Shown: positions 1-13,047 of the stretch, one piece after another
Numbering within the stretch: position 1 is the first letter of the stretch
How the letters are laid out: each line of letters begins with the position of its first letter
Assembly: GCF_947623445.1 (NCBI RefSeq)
Contig: NC_135241.1
Coordinates: 19,532,501-19,596,500 of the forward strand
Direction of reading: 5' to 3'
DNA from: Clavelina lepadiformis
Lineage: Eukaryota; Chordata; Ascidiacea; Aplousobranchia; Clavelinidae
DNA length: 64,000 bases
Translations under genes and position numbers: made by a program
Notes under the pieces: model-generated
Database searches by the model: none
What the model was told of the DNA's origin: nothing
Seen by the model: the letters and a program-made list of their open reading frames with translations, nothing else

Positions 1-14
1 GGCAGCAAAACTAC

Positions 15-3000
15 CTGAATAGTTTGCCGATGCTCCTTGAAAATATTTACTCGAACCACTGCCTTATTAAATTCTGGATTTGTTGATTGAATGAGCTCAT
101 AATCTAAATGCTCCTACAAGCAAACAAAAAGAATTGCAGAATAACTGACAAAAACACAAATTGCCTGCTAAGAATTTGAATAACAGATTTCCCGATTTAT
201 CGATAAGCACCAATAATAATAAAACGACTTCAAAATATACCATTCGTAATACACAAAAGTGTTGAATTAGAAGTACCTGATAATCCAAGGCATCAAAACC
301 CTTAAACACAAACTCAAAGAGAGTCTTAAGGTTTTCTGGACTCGGTGATGTTACAAATATATTTGAATAACTGAAAGCAACGGCTGCTGATATTGCAAGG
401 CCCAAGGCAGCTGACTTTCCTCTTCCCCTTGCTAGACATAGTCATGTATCACACAGGCAAATGTGTCGACACTGAACTATTAATCAGTATTGGTCTACAG
501 TAACTACTACTACACACTCCTTCACATCAATTACCTGCAGTCATTACTACAGTTGTGCGCAACGTCTTTTCCGAAATGGCGTCAACAAATTTTAGAAGTG
601 CTTTGCCTTGATCAATCGTTTTGCAGCAGTTTACTATACATCCAACTGGTTGAGTGTCCTACAGATTAGCAACTTTGTTAAATGCCAGTTGAAGGAAGTT
701 ACCTATTTCATTAATCATCATATGTACGGTTGAAACTAAAACACTAACTTGAAGTGAATCTTTTAAACTATCAAGTTCTTTTTGTGAAGGAGTCAAGCTG
801 TCTTCAGCAGGTTTTGGTGGAAGAGCAGTGATGTTCAAGGAATTTCCTGACACCGGTAAAACTTTCAGGTTATCATCAATAAAAAGGCAATTTTCGCAAG
901 TCACAACAGATAGAAGAAACCTAAATGGAATATTTTGGTTGGGTAAATGAAATGAATCAAGTTGGCTGTTGCTAACGTCACAATAAGATTTCACATAGTA
1001 AGGCACCTTTCATTAAAACGACCAACCACCTCATTGTGGGACTCCGTTCTGTAACGAGAGTGCACATCCTGAAAATTAGATATAATGATGTCACTAAAAC
1101 CTTATCTTACCTTACCTTGATGTATATTGTATAAAACCTTATTTAAAAACTTGAAAGTAGATATACAAACTAAAAGTGTTTCAACACATAACTATACACT
1201 TACCATTGACATGGTATACAACTGTTTCAAAGATTTCATTGATCTTAAAAGAAAACAAATAATTCCACCACCCTCCACAGTTTCAATAGTCCGCGCAAGT
1301 AAATTAGGTGTTAGAGCCTCAAAATCCTAAAAAATAAAACAAGTCTGTTTAGTAGAAAATTATCAAAATTATGTACGACCGTTTCAACCAACATTTGTCT
1401 TTGCAATGCTCTTTCTTGTGTATATGTACTATGTAGTAGTTGCAGGTATAAATATGTTCATCTTCCTGTTTTTATATGTACCTATGTAATACACCTTTTC
1501 ACACGAGTATAATATTATAATACAACTGAGGTTGAACAAAATTAGTTAAATAGCAAAATAGGACTACTAAAAACAGACTATAAAATAAGACAGTTTTAAA
1601 AAAGATGTCATGAATACATTCTCCTTGAGGTTTCAATATGATCTGTGTGTGCAAGTCTGACTGCAAAAGCATGGCAGTTTTTGACAAAAATTCGTGCGAG
1701 TAAAGACTTTTGGCTTGACAGCGTGCACAGAAACTAAAATTTTTTGCTTATTTATTGTAAAGTGGCATTCAAACAACCAAATGTGTGCTAGGGTCGGGTA
1801 ACCAGTGTGCAGTGTCTGGATTTTACGAAAAAATCTTTCAATTTCATGGAGTTTTCGCAGGTAGTAAGCACGATTCTTTTTCTAATTGCAAACAAATATC
1901 ACATCTCTAGGCACACAAGTATCCATCGCATCAAACTTTCCCACCTCAGAAAAACCTGATTTTCTAGCCTAAATAAAATTTTGATGTCCGGCGCAAAAAC
2001 TGTAATATCTCACACAAAAAACAAACGAGAGAAACGCCCTCTTTGCCCATAAATTTCTCTATGTTTCTTAAAATTTTCACGGAGCTACCTTTCCGTAAGT
2101 TTCCTTTTTCACCACTTTTCTCTGCTTGGATCTGAATTTTGTGGCAAAGCTTGTGTACAAAAAAGATCTGCTTTAGTAAAATGTATTGCTATTAATAGCA
2201 AGTTACGTTACTTGAGTAGGCTACAGTATAGGACACGTCGGAAAGATATTTATAAACCGATTTTAATCGCAATTGAAATAAAATATTTAAAAAACACGTT
2301 TACCTCCCTAAAGTTATTTACCTTTGCATTAGAAAAAGATTAAGACAATCTGCACGTAACGACGATCATTTCCTTTTAGAATAGTTGTTTGTAGTCAGTA
2401 TGGAAACATGCAGAGAAAGTTTGGCCGGCTAGTTAGCTTGCATGTACCATCGGTTCTTAATTACTTTAATCAAATTTAGCCTAGACACATTTATTTTGTT
2501 TAGGTTGTTTAAAATAACAGGCAGCTTCTCAGTAAGCCACATGCTTTTATGTATGGAAATTACGTAGACCGCCTCCTTTTGAAAAAAAACTGAATCCACT
2601 GCAAAAGTTACAATTACTTGTAAAATTATTGGCTAAATGATGCAGTTTTAAAAGTATGTTACGCAAGATAAAATTTTGCATGTGGTGATATTAATTTTGT
2701 TGTTGTATGTTGAGTATAACTTGTTTTATTTAGGTTTGAATAAGCAGAATAAAGTATTTTTCCTGCTGGCTTACACTGGCTACGCGAACCTATTTGTAAA
2801 TCAGTGTAAAGCTGGAAAAGTTGACGTGGACATTGATGAGTCTTGTGCATGCATGTGTCACACTTTCGACTATGGTTTGCAAGAAGCTGGAAAAAATGTA
2901 TGTGTGATGTAAGTAAAAAATGATTTGAGTTGATGTGCAAGAATAGTTTTTTGCGTGCAAAAATGAAATTGCAAAAATGAACTGTGTATGAATTTGCCTT

Positions 3001-3526
3001 AAAACTTTTTACTACGCTAAATAAAAAAACCAAACTAGGGAGAAGATAATATTGTATGAATACCTGTAAGACACACATTCCGTAGGTGTTGCCAAGTATT
3101 CTATGAGTTTCATTGTAGTAACAATAACGAACATTGGTTGCAGCAACAAACAGCTCAAAGGGATCATTTTCATTGACATCAAGAGTACCACTTGATATGC
3201 GCTTTTGAAGTTGCTTCATTTTCTTTTTCCTGTGCCTAAAGCATAAACATATGTAGATTTGTAACCTATTTCATAGGTCAGCCATATTTTATAGCCATAA
3301 ATCGTTATTTCATAAAATTTTCTTACGTGCTAAATCCCAGTTCTTTCTTGTAGCACCAAAGTACAGTAGGTCTCGCTTTTACCTGACTTTTTGATAACAT
3401 ATGGTGCAAAATGACAACTTGATTTCTGCACTGATCTCCCACGATAAAAAACATTGTCCTGTGGTTGGTAGCAACTCCATTTTCAACCAAAACTCGTATA
3501 CGGTTGTCCACTTTTTTACGAACCAT
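15..3526 (-). CDS. NAT10: NAT10, RNA cytidine acetyltransferase (5' part, exons 1-8)
   Basis: NAT10 makes N4-acetylcytidine in 18S rRNA and tRNA, using acetyl-CoA and ATP, in the nucleolus. Eight phase-consistent exons are readable: 3526-3327, 3229-3064, 1326-1204, 1068-1007, 920-749, 658-535, 431-277 and 113-15, giving about 367 residues; the rest (helicase end, GNAT acetyltransferase domain, basic tail) lies beyond base 1. The start MVRKKVDNRIRVLVENGVA matches the conserved N-terminus of the family. Exon 2 contains FELFVAATNVRYCYYNETH, and exons 6-7 join to give TAARGRGKSAALGLA, the Walker A ATP-binding loop, followed by NIFVTSPSPENLKTLFEFVF. Intron 2 is long (about 1.7 kb) and holds dispersed repeats. 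Family assignment is by recalled similarity to the human protein over the whole length and is very secure. The gene is truncated only by the window edge. Confidence 0.96.
1640..1790. repeat. Dispersed repeat family R1, copy 1 (NAT10 intron 2)
   Basis: About 130 bp around the words atggcagttttt, gcgtgcac and ggcattcaaacaa. The same series of words in the same order recurs near 12720-12860 and 18550-18700. It looks like an old SINE or MITE family; no ends or target duplications were resolved. Confidence 0.5.
1930..2070. repeat. Dispersed repeat family R2, copy 1
   Basis: About 130 bp containing cacctcagaaaaacctgat, tttgatgtccggcgcaaaaa and cctaaataaaatt, then a stretch with gccctctttg. A diverged copy with the same order of words sits at 55895-56045. 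The family is not recognised; it lies in NAT10 intron 2. Confidence 0.5.
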
Positions 3527-5765
3527 TTTACAGTCTTTTTGGACTGTTTATTACGCTTTGAATTAAATGACGTTCACTCTACCAAAGATGAACAAAAAGT
3601 TATAACCAACTTGCACTATTGACCCTAGACTGGAGAGTGGAGAACATAAAATTTGCACACGTGCAAAATTAGAAAAAAAGAAGAATGGTGATTCCCCATA
3701 GTGAAAACATGAATTTCAAACAAGTTTTTGGACATCTCAATACGCTCTGGAAATATCTACTCTACTTTGACAAAAATTTCCAACTGCAGAGAAATTAAAG
3801 ATAAAGTTAACCTTAGAATTCTATCCTATAGCCTTTTCGGTTTTGTCACTTTTTCCCGTTTGGTAGTAGCAACTGCTTTGATCTTTCGTTCCCACCGTGA
3901 TTTTTTGACGAAAAATAAAATGATTGATACACTGCTTTTTATTTTACTACATAAAAACTTTCAAAAAATTGTGGTACGGTACATGGATTTCCAATGTAAA
4001 GCAATTACACTATAATTACCATGACTTGTCTTACTTCAAGCTATCTCACACATTGACATAATTATGGATCGAAATCTCTGATTTCGATACATGTTGTATT
4101 TGCTTTTTAAATTTATTATTATTTTTAGTATTGTTATTATTATTGCTGTTATTGGTTATGGACGGACGATTACGCACTGTACATTTGTTCTATAATCTTG
4201 AAACTGGTTACGAAGATGTTTTGACCATAGATATCTTATATATAACTATTACTTATAGTAGTTATATATATGGGATATGTCTATATGATTTCCATAGTCT
4301 GCCCTCGAAATCTCTAAGTTTGTCGCTCAGGTGTGCCCATGTATTCTATCACCCTCAATAGTGACAAAAACCTAAATTTTTGAATAACTATGCACTTAGT
4401 TCATGTCTGACTGTAAAATTTTGCACATAGAACCTACCTGACGAGCTTTAACTTCTCGAATCAGTTTAGGTAGAAAAATCTTAACACTCCGCCCTCTGGT
4501 GTAGAAAAACTGAATCGTAAAATTAAAGATTTCAATATTTTTTAGAACAAATGTTTTAGCATGTGTGAGATCGAAACTTTGCACTTAGAAACGGATGAGC
4601 ACGATCTATCGACTGGTACAAGGATTTCCGGCTCAGTGATAAACTTCGCCCTCTAGTAGAAAAAAACTTCAAATTTTACGACGAGCCATATTTTTGTACT
4701 GTGTGCAACTTCGGACTTAAAACTTTTTTAAGATTTTTATCATATCGCCTTTTACTGACGAAAGACGAAAAACAGCTAAATATTTTCAAAACCTTAATTT
4801 CTGTTTGGATGGCTTAGTAACTTTGCACATAAAAGCGTTTGGCCTAGATCCTTCACCATGTAGACGGATTACTGGAGGAGTTTATCAGTTCGTCTTCTAG
4901 TGATAAAAACGAAAAATTTAGAATAACTTTACATACGGTAGTTTCTTTGCGCTGGATTTGATCTTGATTCTTGACATTGACTGGATGAATGAGTATAATT
5001 GCACTATTTATCATAAGAGCGCCCTCTAGTGGCGAGAAAGGGTTTTATACAATAAAATTGTTTTCAAGAGAATCTTTTGGGATTTGTACCGTTCTTGTTT
5101 TACTGATCACTTTCTTTTAGATCAACATTTAAATGTTTTGTTTTTGCTTGATATTTTTCTCTGATTTCGATCCATTTGGAGATTGACTTAATCTTTTGTT
5201 ATATATTAATACCGGTATTGTATTTTAGTAACGGAGGAAAATTTGGAAAAACATATCTTGTTTTGACTGAAATTAGGTCTACCAGGATAAATGAAATCCA
5301 AGTAAAAACCGGTGTAATACATTTGTTCATTTAACCTTCTGCATGAGTGCTTGTACACCAATAGAATTCATCGCAACAATACTTTTATTATATTGGAATG
5401 CACATTATTTGGCGAAAAGAAACATCATACAAAACGAGTTCGGCGCAATTAACTGAGTGCAAATAATTTGCGAAAACAACTCACTAACATGATTGAAAAA
5501 CGGTTGGCCTAACAAGCACCACTAAAACCTCGGTTTCAATTGAAAATTAATTTATATGCTTTCTTGCATAATGAGCCATGTAGCTAGTAGCCTACCAACG
5601 TCTATGTAATTTTAATCTAAAAAGTTATTATATTTTAATAGGACTCTAAGTAACGTTTAATTATAATATGTTTGGAACATTCTCAAAAAATTATAAAGTT
5701 AGCAAACAAAAATAAACCGTTTAGTAATTACCCCAGCCAAAAACATGAGATAACAACTATATTAA
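3527..5765. other. Spacer between NAT10 5' end and BICRA 3' end
   Basis: About 2.2 kb without a supported exon. It holds the NAT10 promoter and 5' leader, which cannot be delimited from the sequence, and from about 4.3 to 5.05 kb a loose set of related segments each carrying a GCCCTCTAGTGG-like word (separate entry). Short open frames here are AT-rich and low in complexity; none resembles a known protein. Confidence 0.6.
4290..5060. repeat. Degenerate clustered repeat with CTCF-like words
   Basis: Related segments recur at about 4350, 4490, 4645, 4890 and 5020. Each has a core like cgccctctagtgg followed by an A-rich stretch and, in several, tttgcacatagaa or tttgcacttagaa. The best core, gcgccctctagtggc near 5021-5035, reads on the minus strand as GCCACTAGAGGGCGC, close to the vertebrate CTCF consensus. 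Spacing is irregular (roughly 125-250 bp), so this is an old array or a nest of related inserts, not a clean tandem repeat. Whether any protein binds here is unknown. Confidence 0.5.
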
Positions 5766-8700
5766 TTAAGTAAGAATGCTTTCAACCGCTTCTTGTAACA
5801 AAACATCATTTTCGGGTTCCATCGTCATCACTTCGTACTCTACAGACTCATATGTCGGCATACTGTTGCCACCATTGCTTTTCGTTGATGAAAAAGAATT
5901 TGGACTGTTGTAATCAAAAGAATCAGTAGAATGCTGTGATATTTTTCGATTCTCTGGTGCTAACAACGAATCCTTCCTTGTTTTCTTATTCCGGGTTATA
6001 TCTTGATCTGTACAAAATCAGTGGAAGTGACAGATAAAGAGTTGAAGCCAATTAAAAAATCAACAATAAAGATTGTCATTAAATTGGGATTACGTAATTG
6101 TCTCACCATATAAACATGATAGTAGTTCCTTGCTTTGACTTTCTATACCCAGAGAGATGTAAGATTGGAGTGCTGTTGGATCGGCTGTTAGTTTCGCAAA
6201 AAACTTATTGAGAGACTGCTCAAACACACATTTTGTAACAACAATTATGGTACTGTCATATAACAAAGGCATTGCAGCAAAAAAATCTTTACAAAGCACA
6301 ATTACGACATTATTAATATTTTTGTTAGATGAAGTAACCTTTTATTTTTTGCTTCATTTCAATCAACTGAGAACGTTCATGATGTAAAAATGTTCGCTCC
6401 AGCATAACTTCATCAGCAGAACAACAATCCCGCTAAAAACGTTCAGATATAGATTATTCTAAGTTTGACGTTTGTTGCGAAAATAACAATTATGTCAAAA
6501 ATTTAGCTAGCTCTGAATAAAATATGAGACATCAATACCGTATTTTACGGACCATAAGGCGCAATTTAAATCCTTTTTTTTCCTCATAAATTGATCGTGC
6601 GCCTTATAAGCCGGTGCGCCTAATGTATGGATCATAACGCGTATGCGCATGCGTGCGCACAACGTATTTTAATGAGCTTTATACGGTAACCCATGCTCCT
6701 TATAATCGGGTGCGCCTTATGTATGAACAAAAAACTAATTAAAGCAATTTATTGACAGTGCGCCTTATGGTCCGTAAAATACGGTAACTTTAAACTTACA
6801 GTTGTTTCTTTCAGGCAAAGGGTATGGTATTTTGCAAACATACTGCACATTTTTGTTGCAAGCCGCTCTGATACTTTGTCGAATATTGGTTCACTTTCCT
6901 CAAAAGCTTTTTGATCAATCTTAAAGAAATGATAGTTTTCGCAAGGAACATTTATTATGCATAAGATTCATAAATGAGACGTAATACACGTAGTGTGAAT
7001 AATTTACCTCTGGCATGTTATAAATATGATATGGAAGTAGTCTTCGGGAAGCATCCCTCATTGTTACAAACCCAGTAGAAGTATCCGGTGAAATTGTCAT
7101 CTCCCTATGATTGTTTAATTGCTCCATAATCCTGAACATGGGAATATTAAAACAGGATGATAGAAGTAGTACACAGCAACGTTTTCTGTGTTAATAAACA
7201 TTTCTTACATAGATGGACGCTTTACAGGAGACAGTGCAACAGAGGAAGCAAGCGCATTCACTGGCTCTGGTGCAGGTCGTTTTAGTGTATTCTGTTTCTG
7301 TGGTGTAGGCGTCAATGACCGATTAACTTTTATTCCTTGTATTCGGCTTTTTTGGGGATCACCAGACAATGATATAGTGGGATGTTGGTCATTGGCATTC
7401 TATGTTGATAAGAAAATTGATTTATTTCAGAGCCAATCTCACATAAAACATAACTAAAATGGTCACCTACAAACTGCACCCATGCAAAATTTGCATCTAC
7501 AAGCAAATAGGAGCTCTTCATTTTAATAACAAATACCATTCAAATCCATAAAGTAGTAAATACAGCTAGGTGAGTAGTTAAAAAAGTGTTTTTCATAAAA
7601 ATTATGCCTTAGATGCAATACCACAGTCATTGCCTAAAACATATTTCAATTGAATACAGCAGTATTAATGTGAACGTGACTTACAAGTGTAGCCGATCTT
7701 GGTGGAACTGATGTACTTTTCGGCAAAATGCTGTTCAGAGTTTCACTTTTTATATTTAATATGAAAGGCTTGCCTTTTTGCAGATGTTGTAAAACCTATA
7801 AAAGATGTAAAGAATATTGAGGTAAACATTTACTGCCCGCAATAAAGTTGCATAGCTGCCCCTTCTAATAATAATTTAATGTCCAATAATGCCTTTTGAA
7901 TAATGAGGTGGGGATTCTTGATATAATACTGCTGTATTGGAGTGTCCATAGCTTGCAGTTGAGCACGAAAAACAGTCAGCAACTGTCTCTGTTCTTTTGA
8001 CAGTGCAGCAGCAGACACCTGTTGGATGCATATGACAGTTATTACATGTATATATATAGTTGTTGTACGTCAGAATACTCAGTAACAAATACCAATTAAT
8101 ATATATATGTGAAAAACATATTAAATTCCATCACAAACCTTCGATATAGGAATGTTCTGGGAAATAATTCTCTGCACCTCTTCAGCTTGCTTAATAGTTA
8201 ACGAGGGATCAACTCGAAGTGGAACTATATTTCCGAAAGATTTCATGCTTGCTGGTTTAGTCTGCAAGACAAATATAAAACCAATTCTGAAACTACAAAC
8301 TTAACATCTAACAAACTATTGCAAGAAGGCGTTGTGCTAAATTTACCTCAAAATTTTCCTTTTGTTCAATGTTTTGTATAACTTTTGTTTTCAAGGCAGA
8401 GGCAGTGTTGTTGACAGTCATGATTTGAGTCTTAGTAATTTGTGCTGTTTCATTCCTTGCCCTTACAGCAGCTTGATGCTAAAAACAATGTATAAACCTT
8501 ACTTAGGAAACTATAAGTCTGCTTTGTAAATTCAAACAATAGATATATATATAACCGATTATTCATCCATCATTATACAATCACAGTTAATTACACAACT
8601 TCATTTGAAAATTCTTTTTACACGGGTTCATCTTATCACTTACCCATTTCTGTATTTCTACCTTAATTTAACTTTCGGCTTTGAAAATAGTAAATCTGTT

Positions 8701-11700
8701 CATGCAATACAATAAAAGCACATAAGTATTTATCCAGGTATAAAAGATTTTCACTGACTTGTATGATCAAGCGTTGAAGTTGTTCCTTTGTTAAACTGTT
8801 AATTTTCTGAGGCGGTAGCTTTAACTTCAGGTTGCTGTTAAGATGCTGAATTAGAGTACTTGAAACAGGTGTGGTGTTAGTAGTTGCTGGTGACACCTTA
8901 GCTTGGGATATTGAGGCGGTGGCCAGTGACTGGGGAACAGTAATCTTTATAAGACCAGAATTATGTGTTTTTGCTTGCAAAGATAAACCCGGTTGTGATA
9001 AGGCAGGTGATGATGGAGTTTGTACCTGGCCTGCTGTAAGAGGTATATTGACACTTGACACAATCTGAAATCGATTGATTGGGACCGGACTATTTGTTTT
9101 GCTCACTGCAATTTGCACCACAGGCGTAGTTTTTACTTGGGCAGCATTACCAAGTGAATTACCCAACTGGGACTGGGAGGCCATTTTTATAAGACCAGGC
9201 TGTGTCATATGGTTGTTTTGTATGGAGGTCTGAGGCTTTGTACTGGTTGTAAAATACTGAGCTTTCAATGGAGCTGTGGCCTGTAGAGAATTGGATGGAA
9301 CAATTGCGTTCAGCTGCATGTTAGTGGTGTTAATAGCAGTAGATGCTGATCCCAAGTTTAATGTGTGCACCAGTTGACTGGATGAAGCTTCCTGTGTTAA
9401 TTTTCGTGCCTGATGTTTTTCTAAAATCTTTATAGCAAGTGCCCTTGCCACAGTTGGATCACTTATGTTAATATTACTGCTTCCCCAGCGAAGAACAGCA
9501 GCATTCCCAGGGCCAGCTTGTTGAGCAGCTTTGGACTGCAATAAAAGTGCAAGTTTGTTAATCTTTTCTTGTTGAACCGACATGCTTGTTTTTGCTGTTT
9601 GCTGTGCGGTAGTCGCAGCAATGCTAACAGGTTTGCGTTGTTGGTTAGACATAACGACATGTTGGGCCGGAGTAGTGTTGTTCACTGATACTGGCAACAT
9701 CACAGTGTGCTTCTGCTTAAGAGCCATAGAGTTTTGCATAGTTGGAAGAGAAGTGTTAACTGATATCACTACAGGTGCAGTAACAGTTTGGTTAATTGGC
9801 CTAGTAAAAGACACACCACATATACTAATGGAATTGCTCTGGAGGGTGTTTCCAGTACAGACAGAGTAGGATGTATTATTGTATTGCGTGACAGACTGGC
9901 TTCCAGAAGCAACATATTGAACATTTTGAAAGACATGTGCACTATCATTAGTTGCTTTGCTTTCACCTTGCCTTGACAGCATGACTGATTGACTTGCAGG
10001 TATCTGAAGCTGAAAATTTTGCACCTGAGTATGCCGTGGTACATTTCCTGCATTCAGCTGCTGGTTGCTGGGCATAGGCATGCTGTGTGGTATGCTAGCT
10101 GAATGTTGTTGGGCTGGTATCGCACTACTCTTACTCTGAGTGGCTTCACCGATTTGAGAAGATGATAAATTTCCAATGCTGGGAGATAATTGGAAAGTAT
10201 CATCATACACAACGGTTCCTTGATTGGCATTGTTTGAGCTTTGTGTTAACTGAGCTGACTTGGTTTGTTCAGAATTGCTTGATACATTGAGAAATTGTGA
10301 AGTGTCAAAAAAATTTTCCTCATTTTGCAACACCTGGGTAGACTGCGTTGAGTATTGCAACCCAGTGGCACTATTATTGTTGTTATTGTAAGGATTGCTA
10401 TTGAATGAAAGGCCAAATTCATCAAATACTAGTTCATCATTTGTGGTAGTAGTTTGATATATGTCAGCGGCTTTTAAAGACTGTTGCAATATATCCAGAG
10501 GTTGTTGATTTAGTGTTGACTTCTGCACAATAATTACACAATATGGTTTATACTCTGGCGGTCTACATTATTTACCCTGTCAAAACAATACTCCATCAGT
10601 TACAGATTATGAAACACTAACGAAAACAGTAATGAAAACTGTCAGTTCACCTCCTCTGGTAACAAAGGATTTCCTTCTGAGGATGTGTTCATGAAATCAT
10701 CAAAAAAGTTGGTTCCGCTAAAAAAAACAAATAAATTGCTGAATTTAAGTTTTACAGTTATATATAGTGCTTCCTTGATTGTCTGTAATTTATTTTTAAC
10801 TGGCATTCGTTTTTTGGGGGACTGGTGCACCAGCTTTATCGTGTAACAATACAATAAAACAAACCAACTGTGAAGCCCTGTGCAGCCTTAGCCCTGTGTG
10901 TCTGATATAACCTATTCTCATTAATTTTACTGTACTTGCAGTTCATATTTAAAACCAAGCTTGAACTGGATTAAAAATTTTCGAGATTGCTTCGTAATCA
11001 AATGGCAAGTGAAATGTAAAAGCATTGTTTTTATCTCTTAAACTATATAAGAATTTGATTACCTACATTTTTGCTTACCCGTTTAAACTTCTAAAATCAT
11101 TTTCCCAAATAAACCGGATAAGCGAGGAAGCAATGTAATACTTAGTGTTGCAGAAACCAGATAATTAGCAAACCTAGTATTTACACAAGAAGGCTGCTGT
11201 AATTATATGTTTTAGCATAAATCACACCATTATGAAAACATACTTCTTGAGAACATTTTAACTCTACAAAATTTATTTACCAACTTTTTAACCCCTCTCT
11301 GAACACCCTACGCCAGCGTGTTTAACATGCATGCGATATCTGCACTATTGCATACATTTAAGATATAAGAGTGTACTTGTACACAAGATAGTTTTGACCA
11401 AACTAATCCGAACAAAAACGACTCAAACAAACGGTAATGTTAGCATGGTTAACATATAACAAAATATTTTTAACTGAGACAAGACAATGTCATCACATGA
11501 TATAATAGCAGGGGCAAGAGTTAAACGAGAAGTAACAAAAACGCATTACACCCCAATGAGTTGAGCACAGTAAATATGGCAGTGCTGTATAGCCCTATAG
11601 TTCAGGGATGGGAAATCATTCAAAGCTTTATTTAGATACAGTAGAAACCATTGAATAAATGTACACATAACAAACTCATCTGTTTATTAAATCCAATTTG

Positions 11701-13047
11701 GTTTCGACAGAATTTTTCCATTTATAAGACATTATAAAATGTATTTGTATGCATAGTATTCGTAAACGAATAGACTTATTCTGATCTGACTGTTTTCGAA
11801 TGTATCACCACTGGTTTGATATAATATATACATGAAAATTATGAACCAAACTCAATTTTCATCTTAGAAAAACATTTTCACTTAAACAAACCACATTGTG
11901 ACCATCTCCTGCGGTAAATAAACAACTGATGACAGTTTTTTTTTTCATGCAAAATTGTTGTTTTACAGCTGGGCCAGGTGCGTCAGTTACCAAAAATTCC
12001 ACATTTACTAAATCCAAAATCAGCTAATACCAAAACGGGCAGTGTCTACCATATTTACTCATATAACCAATATTTTAATTATCATTCAAGCAGGGAAGAC
12101 ATTTTGTTGGTTTTATAGCCTTTTAAGTAAAAATCATTGAAAATGTTATTTGTAACAGAAAATAAGTATGTAAAAACATAGATATAATTAGCATTTGGCA
12201 TAAAAATGTCTGTATTACTAAATCATTTTGATGTGCCTTTGCAAAAGTGGCTCTCAAGCCAAAAAGGTTTGGCCACTTCTGCTCTAATTTATATTAGCTT
12301 GCTTACAGCTGGTGTTAGCAACAACAAGTGTACAAATTAGTCAATAAAAATATTTGATACCATATACACCAGTTAAATTTCAAAATTGCAGTATTGAAAA
12401 GCAATGCTTTCCAAGGCAGCACAAAAAATGTGTTATTTATGTCTGTAATTTATAAATGTATTGTAATTTTGACAAACGTTAAATAATTTTCTAAAAGTAT
12501 TGATTGTCTTCGTGTTTAAAAACTAAAATGTGAAAAAATCTACTCTATATTGACATGTTTTTAACCAGCACATTATTGCTGTTAACTTCTGCTTAAGTAC
12601 TAATTGACGCTACACAGTATAAGCTTTAACTAGTGTGTTCAAACAGTAGAAAGACTATAACATTCTAGTATTGGAAATGACCTTTAAACACAATTTAATG
12701 TTACTTAGTTTTACCCCAAACTGTAAAGTAGCCTATGGCAGTTTTCGATGAAAAATTGTAAGTGCACAGATGTGATGGCGAAAACTTTTGCATCATGGCA
12801 AGCACTGAAGCTTTAATTCTTAATTTATTATAAATCAGCATTCAAGCAAACAACTTTGTCTATTAGCCTATAAATCAAATTAAATATGTACTTGAGTTTT
12901 GCATGTACGTATTGATTTTTATGCATGTGTATGCCATACTTAACTACTATTATGGATTTTACTTTGACCAGTTGATAACACATCAGCAGCATAAGATACT
13001 GAGCCCACTTACCTACAGTCTCCGTAAAGAGTATCACTGGAATCCAT
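5766..13047 (-). CDS. BICRA: BICRA/BICRAL (GLTSCR1-family) ncBAF chromatin-remodelling subunit
   Basis: GLTSCR1-family proteins define the non-canonical BAF (SWI/SNF) complex with BRD9. The model has 13 exons: 13047-13013, 10717-10651, 10522-8759, 8478-8347, 8261-8139, 8018-about 7893, 7795-7685, 7399-7209, 7131-7008, 6919-6800, 6432-6339, 6286-6107 and 6007-5766, about 1,100 residues (human BICRAL is of this size). Phases agree at every junction except exon 6 to 7, where no in-phase GT donor is visible and a GC donor is the best candidate. Support: QQPLDILQQSLKAADI near the N-terminus matches human PCDILQQSLQEANI; a long Q/S/T/N-rich low-complexity exon 3; then the conserved GLTSCR1 domain with ASRRLLPYHIYN, FDKVSERLATKM and ADEVMLERTFLHHERSQL; and a C-terminal ENDVLLQEAVESILT resembling the human TLTEHLQSAIDSILN. 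The family (BICRA versus BICRAL) cannot be separated, as one ancestral gene is expected. Confidence 0.9.
6538..6784. mobile_element. TA-flanked MITE with CCGTATTTTACGG ends
   Basis: A 247 bp non-autonomous DNA element in a BICRA intron. Perfect-looking inverted ends begin CCGTATTTTACGGACCATAA and are followed on both sides by GGCGC; the element is flanked by TA on each side, the expected target duplication of Tc/mariner-type or similar transposases. Internal words gcgccttat recur four or more times in both orientations. It has no coding capacity. Confidence 0.85.
10723..13010. other. Long intron 1 of BICRA
   Basis: About 2.3 kb between coding exons 1 and 2. It is AT-rich and holds repeat family R1 copy 2 near 12720-12860. 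No conserved exon was recognised inside it. Confidence 0.55.
12715..12865. repeat. Dispersed repeat family R1, copy 2
   Basis: Shares the ordered words tatggcagttttcgatgaaa, tgatggcg, gcactgaagc and ttcttaatttattataaatc with the copies at 1640-1790 and 18550-18705. No ends resolved. Confidence 0.55.

Noticed and set aside
2676-2912. Plus-strand 78-codon frame with several cysteines in NAT10 intron 2
   Set aside because: Lies antisense within an intron, begins in an AT-rich hydrophobic run and has no family likeness or splice context.
9463-9976. Several frames on both strands overlapping BICRA exon 3
   Set aside because: They are other-frame readings of the long glutamine/serine-rich exon.
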